NCBI GenBank assembly: GCA_002418895.1
Contig: DIFA01000014.1
Span: 9,855-18,735 of the forward strand
DNA from: Dehalococcoidia bacterium UBA5760
Lineage (GTDB): Bacteria; Chloroflexota; Dehalococcoidia; Dehalococcoidales; UBA5760
Reading direction: 5' to 3'
Length of the DNA stretch: 8,881 nucleotides
Below the pieces are notes generated by a model. It ran no database searches. It worked only from the letters and a program-made list of their open reading frames with translations, and was not told where the DNA came from. Positions 1-5,750 of the stretch are shown here, one piece after another (position 1 is the first letter of the stretch; every line of letters starts with the position of its first letter). The translations under genes were made by a program, and so were the position numbers.

Positions 1-770
1 GCAAAATTCCACGAAAACAGAAATTGTACCAGCCGCTTGAAGTTCGTGTCCCTGAAGGGTACCATGAGTCTTTGCCAGAGAGAGGTTTGAGGCCCGGTTA
101 CCGGTTGCATTAATGGTTCAGGCATGCGTGACATGAAGATGGGACTCAATAGTCCCAGACTCAATGCTCCGAAGAGAAGGACGTAGGTATAGCCAAAGAC
201 AGCACTGCCTGTGGCGGCATGATGAAGCCAGTAGTCAACAAATAGCGCGGCTGCCAGGCTGAAGGCGATGCCGGTGGCTGTAGCGAAGATCAGCCTTCTG
301 GAAAAGAATCTCCCCAGTATCGTTTGGGGAACCAGGTCGCGGACCCAGCCGTTCCAGGCGGTGTTGGTCGAGGCATGGAAAAGGCCGCGGATGGCCATCA
401 GAGCCAGTAGTAGGGATATCGCTTTATCCCCGGGGATTGCTATGAAGGTTGGGATGAGGGCGATGGGAATCCAGAACGACTGGGCGATAAACCAGCTAAT
501 CACAGCTATCGCCTTACGCTGCCTGAATTTCTCCACGAGAGAAATGGCGGGTAGCTGCAGTATTTGCATCAGGAACGGTAGCGCCGCCAAAATGCCGATT
601 TGCAGACTGTTGGCGCCCAGTGCCAGGGCATAAGCCACCAGGAAACCGCTGGTGGTAATGCTGTTAAAACCGAGAGATACTGTTCCTTCCAGTGTTAACC
701 AGCGTAAACCGGAGGCTAGCTCCGCCTCGGAAATGGTGGGTTTAGGCTTGAAAGTCCGGGGGAATTTCAC
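1..770 (-). CDS. MFS transporter, N-terminal part (3' end cut by left window edge)
   Basis: Reading the minus strand from GTG 770 gives 256 uninterrupted codons that run off the left edge, so only the N-terminal half of a roughly 400-residue carrier is visible. After about 25 polar residues come about six hydrophobic helices (near residues 35-52, 56-78, 87-111, 117-132, 160-180 and 190-212). The loop SLVEKFRQRKAI between helices 2 and 3 is in the place of the MFS G-x-L-x-D-R-x-G-R motif. The segments GFLVAYALALGANSLQIG and PFRDTNFKRL are typical of an MFS subgroup common in Chloroflexota and archaea. A TGA lies five codons before GTG, so the start can hardly be earlier; CTGAGG about 10 nt upstream can serve as ribosome binding site. 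It lies 82 nt behind the winged-helix gene on the same strand, probably in one transcript. The substrate cannot be told from sequence; export of the product of the neighbouring cluster is only a possibility. Confidence 0.88.
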   Translation of the reverse strand, partial: MKFPRTFKPKPTISEAELASGLRWLTLEGTVSLGFNSITTSGFLVAYALALGANSLQIGILAALPFLMQILQLPAISLVEKFRQRKAIAVISWFIAQSFWIPIALIPTFIAIPGDKAISLLLALMAIRGLFHASTNTAWNGWVRDLVPQTILGRFFSRRLIFATATGIAFSLAAALFVDYWLHHAATGSAVFGYTYVLLFGALSLGLLSPIFMSRMPEPLMQPVTGPQTSLWQRLMVPFRDTNFKRLVQFLFSWNF

Positions 771-852
771 GGGAAATAGACCTCAGGGGGCTAATATTAC
801 GGCGCTCTCCTCTACTTCTTCGTCGAAAGAGCTGGATTTATGGCGGATCACG

Positions 853-1158
853 CTACGGCGTCCCGGTTTTTGGCTTTCGTTTTTTACTCTTCCACCCCAG
901 CATTACCAGCAACTCTCCTACTGCAGCGTCACCCATTTCTTCCTTCATTGGCATGTTAGAGTGGATCTTGTATTTATTCTGCCGGCCTACTTTGATTTTT
1001 GTAATATATCCCTCTGTTTCAAGATCCATGATGATCCTGTGGGCAGTTCGTTCTGTTACTCCGATATTGTCTCCGATTTCTCGGGCGGTAAGATTCGGGT
1101 GCTTGGCAATGGTTGCTAAAACCAGTCCGTGATTGGTTATAAAAGTCCAATCGCCCAT
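853..1158 (-). CDS. Small winged helix-turn-helix transcriptional regulator
   Basis: A 101-residue DNA-binding protein. Residues about 24-52 form the helix-turn-helix (LTAREIGDNIGVTERTAHRI, then MDLETEGYI), and residues 54-65, rich in Lys and Arg around GRQNKYKI, look like the wing. The tail is basic and has no ligand domain I recognise. This matches small MarR/ArsR-like winged-helix regulators seen in Chloroflexota and Actinobacteria beginning M-x-D-W-T-F-L-T-N-H. I chose ATG 1158: it is preceded by GAGGAGG (1171-1165) with a 6-nt gap, while the longer reading from TTG 1173 would start inside that ribosome binding site. It is divergent from the kamA cluster and sits ahead of the MFS gene, so it may regulate itself, the transporter, the cluster, or all three. 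The shared promoter region would be its natural operator; that is inference. Confidence 0.85.
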   Translation of the reverse strand: MGDWTFITNHGLVLATIAKHPNLTAREIGDNIGVTERTAHRIIMDLETEGYITKIKVGRQNKYKIHSNMPMKEEMGDAAVGELLVMLGWKSKKRKPKTGTP

Positions 1159-1181
1159 TTCAAACCTCCTCAAAAATAATT

Positions 1182-1210
1182 TTTAAAATCACCCCAAAAA
1201 TACTTGACAA
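1182..1210 (-). promoter_or_regulatory. Leftward promoter of the regulator/MFS genes
   Basis: On the minus strand TTGTCA (1210-1205) is followed after 17 nt by TTTAAA (1187-1182), matching the sigma-70 consensus at 5 of 6 and 4 of 6 bases. Initiation would fall near 1175, just before the GAGGAGG ribosome binding site. The -35 hexamer overlaps the rightward TTGACA, so the two promoters probably compete or are co-regulated. Confidence 0.5.
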
Positions 1211-1223
1211 AGTCCCCAAAATA
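1192..1223. repeat. Two direct CCCCAAAA boxes 22 bp apart in the divergent promoter region
   Basis: CCCCAAAAATA at 1192-1202 and CCCCAAAATA at 1214-1223 are direct repeats whose starts are 22 bp apart, about two helical turns. One lies in the spacer of the leftward promoter and the other in the spacer of the rightward promoter. That placement suits an operator for a dimeric regulator such as the adjacent winged-helix protein, but this is inferred from position only. Confidence 0.4.
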
Positions 1224-1231
1224 TTTATAAT
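1204..1231 (+). promoter_or_regulatory. Consensus sigma-70 promoter of the rightward cluster
   Basis: TTGACA (1204-1209) and TATAAT (1226-1231) both match the consensus exactly, with a 16-nt spacer, in an AT-rich stretch. Initiation would be near 1238, leaving a leader of about 160 nt before the TTG start at 1399. No other strong promoter is seen ahead of the kamA-ligase genes, so this is the likely main promoter for the set. Confidence 0.75.
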
Positions 1232-1398
1232 TCTATTCCAGACATATATTTCTAGTCTTTTATATGTTGTATTATGTTACCAGAAAAGTAATGCGAAATC
1301 AATAGAGGTGGCCGTCTGATTAAAGTCATCAGTTCAGCTGACGGTAATATACAGTCAGAGAGGACTAATTACAGCTAATTTTTTAAACGGGGGGTTAG
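1232..1398 (+). other. Untranslated leader with inverted repeats
   Basis: This stretch precedes the first gene and has no convincing ORF. ACATATA (1242-1248) pairs with TATATGT (1261-1267). CCGT (1312-1315) pairs with ACGG (1341-1344), stacked on CTGAT (1316-1320) with ATCAG (1328-1332), giving a bulged stem of about nine pairs. AATTA (1367-1371) pairs with TAATT (1376-1380) and is followed by TTTT, which is too AU-only to call a terminator. It matches no riboswitch class I can recall; AGAGGTG at 1305-1310 resembles part of the lysine riboswitch but the rest is missing and the length is too short. Confidence 0.35.
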
Positions 1399-1728
1399 TT
1401 GAAGCATCTGCATTTGAGGAGGAATAGCGAATCGAGAACATTACCGGATGCGGCACAAAAGTATCTGAGGCGTCAGTTTATGCTTCAGAACGAATATGTT
1501 GACAAGCTCAGGTGTTTTGAGATGGATGGCATCTTCCGTGAGCGACCGGTAAAGCGTATCCGTGTCTTTAACCCCGTCCTGGCTAAAAAGAACCGGGTAG
1601 CTATTCGTACTAATTCAGACCTGGAGCTTCATCCTGAGGTACTGGTCTTCGAGGGACATATTGATGCGGAGGATAAAATCTACTTTGCCGATCGGCGGGT
1701 GATGATGCGCAAGATGGAGGAATCATAG
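1399..1728 (+). CDS. Hypothetical protein of 109 aa, first gene of the cluster
   Basis: I do not recognise this protein. It starts at TTG 1399, with GGGGGG (1389-1394) four nt upstream as a possible ribosome binding site; the next in-frame ATG is at 1480 and would remove 27 residues. The sequence is charged and soluble, with no signal peptide or membrane segment. Residues 1-30 are basic. Residues 48-100 alternate hydrophobic and charged residues (RIRVFNPVLAKKNRVAIR, then HPEVLVFEGHIDAEDKIYF), which suggests a small beta-rich domain. One Cys (39) gives no metal-site pattern. It lies downstream of the consensus promoter and 76 nt before the aminomutase gene, so it is probably co-transcribed with the pathway; a carrier, accessory or binding role is conceivable but unsupported. 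Coding reality is supported by position and uninterrupted length rather than homology. Confidence 0.6.
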   Translation: MKHLHLRRNSESRTLPDAAQKYLRRQFMLQNEYVDKLRCFEMDGIFRERPVKRIRVFNPVLAKKNRVAIRTNSDLELHPEVLVFEGHIDAEDKIYFADRRVMMRKMEES

Positions 1729-1804
1729 TGCGGTATCGTTGGACTACCAGGGTTAATTGAGTATTTTACCGTTATAGAACGGGGAAAAGGAGATAGGAAA
1801 CAGA

Positions 1805-3157
1805 GTGAACACATCAGCAAGGGCTATAAAAGACCGGCCAGTAATCGGATGTAAAGAAAGATCGGATAGGGCAGAAAATAGCGGGGGTGTCGTCGAAGAC
1901 GAACCTCCCGGTAAAGCCGATACCTTCGGCAATTGCGCAGAGGAGCCGCCAAGTAAGACCGCCACCAACAGAGACAGGTTTTTCGGTAATGTACCGGACA
2001 GTAACTGGAACGACTGGAGGTGGCATTTTCGTAACCGCATCACTACTGTTGATAAACTGGCCGGCTTTATCCCGCTGTCCGGTAGTGAGAAGGCTCAGAT
2101 CAAGCTGGTCACCATGAAGTACCCCCTTTCCGTGACCCCCTATTATCTCTCACTGATCAACCCTGACGATCCAGAAGACCCGATTAGGAAACAGGCGATA
2201 CCATCTATCCTGGAGATCACTATGGGGATGGTGGGTCTGGAAGACCCTCTTGATGAGATGAGGGATTCGGTAGTGCCCGGTCTGGTTCACCGCTACCCCG
2301 ACCGGGTCTTGATGGTGCTTACCGATATCTGTCCTATGCTCTGCCGGCACTGTACCCGCAAGCGAGAGTGGCGGAACGGCGGTTGGGTACGTAATCCCGC
2401 CGAGGTTGAGGCCATGCTTGACTATATTCGCCGCCATGAAGCCGTCAGGGATGTCATCATATCGGGCGGTGACCCCTTGACGCTTTCCACTCCTCATCTG
2501 GAGGGGGTCATCTCTAAAATCAGAGCTATTAAACATGTGGAGATCATCCGTATCGGGACTAGATTTCCGGTAGTGCTCCCGCAGCGTATTGACAATGAGC
2601 TGTGTGCGATGCTGTCCCGGTACGGTCCGATATGGCTCAACACGCATTTTAATCACCATCAAGAAATCACCCCGGAAGCGGCGGCGGCCTGCGATCGGTT
2701 ACTCCGTAGCGGTATTCCGGTCAACAACCAGTCGGTACTCTTGCGCGGAGTGAATGACAGCGTAGAGGCTCAGATGAAGCTGTGCCACGGACTACTCAGA
2801 ATTAAGGTGCGCCCCTACTATCTGTTCCAGTGTGATGAGGTGCAGGGTACCGAGCACCTGCGCACCCCGGTTGATGCTGGTATCAGCATTATTGAAGGTC
2901 TACGCGGACATACCTCAGGGCTGGCGGTACCCACCTTTGTGATAGACTTACCTCAGGGGGGTGGCAAGGTGCCCGTACAGCCAAACTATGTCCTGACAAA
3001 GAAGAAGGGAGAGCTACTGTTGAGAAACTACGAGAGACGCATCTTCCGTTACCGCAATCTGAAAGTGCCGGTAGATATGGAGCCGGAGCCGACAACGGAG
3101 GTAATAAGTCCTTTAAGCGGTTCTGATTCCGGTCTGCTGGTAGAAACAGGGGCCTAA
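1805..3157 (+). CDS. kamA: Lysine 2,3-aminomutase-type radical SAM enzyme
   Basis: A 450-residue KamA-family protein, expected to convert L-lysine to L-beta-lysine in the cytoplasm using a [4Fe-4S] cluster, S-adenosylmethionine and PLP. The cluster motif CPMLCRHC gives C176, C180 and C183, and R185 is at the place of the carboxylate-binding Arg134 of the Clostridium enzyme. K388 in DLPQGGGKVPV is the PLP lysine. Counting back from it places Asp344 and Asp381 at the positions of Asp293 and Asp330, the residues that hold the lysine epsilon-amino group; glutamate 2,3-aminomutase has Lys and Asn there. About 60 residues follow K388, unlike the shorter EpmB. Residues 1-65 are a hydrophilic extension before the usual NDWRWHFRNRI start, and no later start codon exists there. 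Translation begins at GTG 1805; AAAAGGAG ends 12 nt upstream, rather far. No lysine-fermentation partner genes (kamDE) are visible, which favours an anabolic role. Confidence 0.92.
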   Translation: MNTSARAIKDRPVIGCKERSDRAENSGGVVEDEPPGKADTFGNCAEEPPSKTATNRDRFFGNVPDSNWNDWRWHFRNRITTVDKLAGFIPLSGSEKAQIKLVTMKYPLSVTPYYLSLINPDDPEDPIRKQAIPSILEITMGMVGLEDPLDEMRDSVVPGLVHRYPDRVLMVLTDICPMLCRHCTRKREWRNGGWVRNPAEVEAMLDYIRRHEAVRDVIISGGDPLTLSTPHLEGVISKIRAIKHVEIIRIGTRFPVVLPQRIDNELCAMLSRYGPIWLNTHFNHHQEITPEAAAACDRLLRSGIPVNNQSVLLRGVNDSVEAQMKLCHGLLRIKVRPYYLFQCDEVQGTEHLRTPVDAGISIIEGLRGHTSGLAVPTFVIDLPQGGGKVPVQPNYVLTKKKGELLLRNYERRIFRYRNLKVPVDMEPEPTTEVISPLSGSDSGLLVETGA

Positions 3158-3169
3158 TCCGAGGAGCTA

Positions 3170-4180
3170 ATGATGCGTATTGGTCTGGCCTATGATCTTA
3201 AAGAGGTTATCAATCCGGAGGCGGATGGTCCTGAGGATGCCCTGGAAGAGTATGATTCCGGTGAGACGATTGATCTGATTAGCACGGCGTTTAAATCAGC
3301 CGGTCACTCGGTAGTCAATATGGGCGGGGGGGCTGATTTTCTTCTTAATATTCTCAGGGAAAGAGTTGACCTGGTCTTCAACATAGCTGAGGGGAGGGGT
3401 AACTACCGAAGCCGGGAGGCCCAGGTGCCCTCCGTTCTGGAGATGCTGGACATCCCGTACTCCGGTTCTGATCCTCAGTGTCTGGCGATTTGCCTCGATA
3501 AACCCCTGACCAAGCAGTTGGTTAAAGACGCGGGTATCCCTACTCCGGCCTGGCATGTTATTGATACTCCGGAGCAGCTCTCAGCGGCATCCTGGAAAGG
3601 ACTAGCCTACCCGGCGATTATCAAGCCCGCTTACGAGGGTTCAAGCAAGGGCATTCATGTTGGCTCTCTGGTAAGCAACCCGGAGGAAGCACTTGAGGTG
3701 GTAGGGCGTCTTATTAAATGCTATCGGCAGCCGATGATGCTGGAGGAGTTTATTGCCGGGGATGAGGTCACTGTAGGTGTAGTCGGTAATACGCCGCCCG
3801 CAGTACTGGGTATGATGAGGATAGTGCCCAAGAAAAAGGTTGACCATTTTGTCTACTCGCTTGAGGTGAAGCGTGACTACCTCGAGATGGTTGACTACGA
3901 GTGCCCGGCCCGTCTTGAAGAAGATGTCCTCGCTGAGATAGCGGCATCCAGCCTTAAAGCCTTTACCGTGCTGGGGTGCCGGGACTTTGCCCGGTTGGAC
4001 TTCAGAGTTGGCCCGGATAGAATACCCTATTTTATTGAGGTAAACCCTCTGCCCGGTCTTGGTACATACAGCGACCTGATTATCATGGCGCTCAAGCTGG
4101 GCTGGCGTTATGAGGAACTCATCGACACTATACTCAGGGCGGTGGTAAAGAGATATCCGCAATGCGTGCTGGCTCGGTGA
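3170..4180 (+). CDS. ATP-grasp amino acid ligase 1 (D-Ala-D-Ala ligase superfamily)
   Basis: A 336-residue ATP-dependent carboxylate-amine ligase, expected to form an acyl phosphate and then an amide bond in the cytoplasm. The N-terminal domain has VFNIAEGRG (69-77) and IPYSGSDP (95-102). The ATP-grasp part has K111, K152 in IIKPAYEGSSKG, E192 and E199 seven residues apart, and D277, E290 and N292 with the spacing of the Mg ligands of E. coli DdlB (257/270/272). The final EVNPLPGLG resembles the substrate loop of Ddl. It belongs to the Ddl-like branch with a Y-D-L start and a charged loop (residues 11-31) in place of the glycine-rich Ddl start, so cell-wall D-Ala-D-Ala synthesis is unlikely. 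It begins 12 nt after kamA; GAGGAG (3161-3166) precedes ATG ATG, and the second ATG (3173) is better spaced. The substrate is probably linked to the beta-amino acid made by KamA; that is inference. Confidence 0.88.
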   Translation: MMRIGLAYDLKEVINPEADGPEDALEEYDSGETIDLISTAFKSAGHSVVNMGGGADFLLNILRERVDLVFNIAEGRGNYRSREAQVPSVLEMLDIPYSGSDPQCLAICLDKPLTKQLVKDAGIPTPAWHVIDTPEQLSAASWKGLAYPAIIKPAYEGSSKGIHVGSLVSNPEEALEVVGRLIKCYRQPMMLEEFIAGDEVTVGVVGNTPPAVLGMMRIVPKKKVDHFVYSLEVKRDYLEMVDYECPARLEEDVLAEIAASSLKAFTVLGCRDFARLDFRVGPDRIPYFIEVNPLPGLGTYSDLIIMALKLGWRYEELIDTILRAVVKRYPQCVLAR

Positions 4181-4186
4181 GAGGGT

Positions 4187-5197
4187 ATGGTATCAAGGAG
4201 ACGTATTGCAGTTGTCTATAACGAGCCCTCTCCCTCGCGTTACGATACCACCGGGGAAGAAAAAGCTGCTCTGGGTGTTCTGGAGTCGGTAGAGGCGGTC
4301 AGCCGTGCTCTTCTTGGACTTGGCTATGACACCCTCAATATTCCGCTGGCCTCGCCTATCGAGGCAGCCCGGGAAAAGCTCAGGTCTTTGAAGGTAGATC
4401 TGGTCTTCAATCTCTTCGAAGGCTTTTGCGGGCAGCCGGAGACCGAAGCGATGGTACCCGATTTTTTAGCCGGGCTTGGTATAGCTTACACCGGCTGCCC
4501 GGCTAGTGCGCTCAAAGTAGCCCTGGATAAGGCTGAGTCCAAGCAGATTATGAAAGCGGCGGGAATCAAGACGCCCGATTCCCAGCTGCTTACTTCCGAG
4601 ACTCTCTCCCGGTTTAACCTGGGTTATCCCTGTATCGTCAAGCCCCGTGGTGAGGATGCCAGCCACGGTTTATCTCAAGCCAGCGTGGTGAATGACCTTA
4701 AGTCACTGGCAGGTCAGGTTAGCAAAGTGTGCCAGTTCTATGGCGGCGAAGCGCTGGTAGAAGAGTTTGTTGATGGTCAGGAGTTCAATGCTACCGTTCT
4801 CGGCAACGGCGGTGGGGTCGTACTACCCGTATCGGAAATCGTCTATTCACTGCCTTCGGACATGCCTCGAATTCTTACCTTCGCTGCTAAATGGGAACCG
4901 GAAAGCCGGTACTTCAAGGGAACGAAGAATATCTGTCCCGCCCAAATTTCCCCCGCCACTCAGCAGGATATTACCGGAACGGCACGCCGGGCTTTCTTGC
5001 TGCTGTGCTCCCGGGGCTATGCCAGGGTGGACATGCGTTTAGATAGAGAAGGTGAGCTCAACGTAATCGAGGTGAATCCAAACCCCGATATCTCCCCTGG
5101 CTCCGGAGCCGTGCTTCAGGCTGAAGCCGCCGGGATGAACTACACCCAGTTCATAGATAAGATTACCCGGCTTGCTTTTGGGCAGGATCAGTCATGA
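4187..5197 (+). CDS. ATP-grasp amino acid ligase 2 (D-Ala-D-Ala ligase superfamily)
   Basis: The second ligase has the same length (336 aa) but a clearly different sequence. It has VFNLFEGF (73-80), K115, K152 in CIVKPRGEDASHG, E192 and E199, and D282, E295 and N297 with the same 13- and 2-residue spacing as the Mg ligands of Ddl, so it should be active. The substrate-side elements differ from ligase 1: YFKGTKNICPAQ (242-253) in the omega-loop region and EVNPNPDISPGSG (295-307) in place of EVNPLPGLG. The two enzymes probably act on different acceptors or in successive steps. ATG 4187 is 6 nt after the stop of ligase 1; GAGAGGG just before it is very close to the start, so translation may depend on coupling. 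Its stop overlaps the next gene by 4 nt (ATGA). Confidence 0.87.
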   Translation: MVSRRRIAVVYNEPSPSRYDTTGEEKAALGVLESVEAVSRALLGLGYDTLNIPLASPIEAAREKLRSLKVDLVFNLFEGFCGQPETEAMVPDFLAGLGIAYTGCPASALKVALDKAESKQIMKAAGIKTPDSQLLTSETLSRFNLGYPCIVKPRGEDASHGLSQASVVNDLKSLAGQVSKVCQFYGGEALVEEFVDGQEFNATVLGNGGGVVLPVSEIVYSLPSDMPRILTFAAKWEPESRYFKGTKNICPAQISPATQQDITGTARRAFLLLCSRGYARVDMRLDREGELNVIEVNPNPDISPGSGAVLQAEAAGMNYTQFIDKITRLAFGQDQS

Positions 5198-5673
5198 CAG
5201 TCAGTATGCGACCTATGACCCGGGATGATAAGCCGGACGTAATAAGTCTGCTTAAGGCTACGCCGGAGTTTGAGCCGTCTGAGGTGATGGTGGCGGAAGA
5301 AGTTATCGATTGTTACCTTGACCGACCGTCCGGATCAGGGTACTACGTTCAGGTGGCGGTAGCAGAGTCGGAGGTGGCCGGCTATGTCTGCTACGGGCCC
5401 ACTCCTATGACTGAAGGCACCTGGGACCTTTACTGGGTGGCGGTCTCCTCCGAGAGGCAGGGTGGAGGTATCGGTAGCGCCTTAGTTAAACTGGCTGAAA
5501 ACGAGGTAAGAAGCGCCGGGGGGAGACAGATTCTTATTGAGACATCATCCAAGCCGGGGTATGAAAAAACGAGGCGTTTTTACTTCAGCCGGGGTTATCA
5601 GATAGTCGGCTGTATCCCTGATTTCTATACGTCCGGGGATGATAAGCTTATACTCCGAAAACTATTGGTGTGA
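5194..5673 (+). CDS. GNAT family N-acetyltransferase
   Basis: A 159-residue acetyl-CoA-dependent acyltransferase covering a single GNAT domain. The core strand-loop-helix is LYWVAVSSERQ (79-89) followed by GGGIGSALVKLAE, which carries the Q/R-x-x-G-x-G acetyl-CoA pyrophosphate loop at Q89-G92-G94. ETSSKPGYEKTRRFYFSRGY (116-135) is the usual C-terminal motif B region. The start ATG overlaps the stop of ligase 2 by 4 nt and has AGGA at 5184-5187, so it is tightly coupled to the ligases. Amine acetylation, perhaps of the epsilon-amino group of beta-lysine or of the ligated product, fits the context. The beta-lysine acetyltransferase AblB of methanogens is also a GNAT but is, from memory, longer, so I would not name this gene ablB. 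Confidence 0.87.
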   Translation: MTVSMRPMTRDDKPDVISLLKATPEFEPSEVMVAEEVIDCYLDRPSGSGYYVQVAVAESEVAGYVCYGPTPMTEGTWDLYWVAVSSERQGGGIGSALVKLAENEVRSAGGRQILIETSSKPGYEKTRRFYFSRGYQIVGCIPDFYTSGDDKLILRKLLV

Positions 5674-5706
5674 TACCCCGTGGCGCAATCCGAAGATCAG
5701 GATTAT

Positions 5707-5715
5707 TGATATAAT
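5707..5715 (+). promoter_or_regulatory. Extended -10 promoter before the GNAT-amidohydrolase gene
   Basis: TGATATAAT is an exact extended -10 element (TG-N-TATAAT), 35 nt before the GTG start at 5751. No good -35 is seen at the expected distance. It lies in the only sizeable gap (77 nt) inside the run of pathway genes and may give the last gene extra or independent expression. Confidence 0.4.
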
Positions 5716-5750
5716 AGTATTGCGGCGTCGAAAAAAAGCGGGATAAGAGC

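Noticed and set aside
268..1119. Two rightward ORFs (268-633 and 652-1119) on the plus strand
   Set aside because: They lie antisense to the MFS transporter and the winged-helix gene, whose reading frames have clear protein features; the plus-strand products have none and lack good ribosome binding sites.
1159..1173. Longer start (TTG 1173) for the winged-helix regulator
   Set aside because: It would begin inside the GAGGAGG ribosome binding site that serves ATG 1158.
1361..1384. Rho-independent terminator AATTA-CAGC-TAATT-TTTT
   Set aside because: The stem is five A-U pairs only, too weak to terminate, and it lies inside the leader of the first gene.
1303..1398. Lysine riboswitch before the kamA genes
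   Set aside because: Only the AGAGGTG stretch agrees; the other conserved segments are missing and the region is shorter than this class needs.
2150..2662. Minus-strand ORF of 170 codons
   Set aside because: It is antisense to the radical SAM core of kamA and shows no protein family features.
3641..4162. Minus-strand ORF of 173 codons
   Set aside because: It is antisense to the ATP-grasp domain of ligase 1 and arises from its codon pattern.
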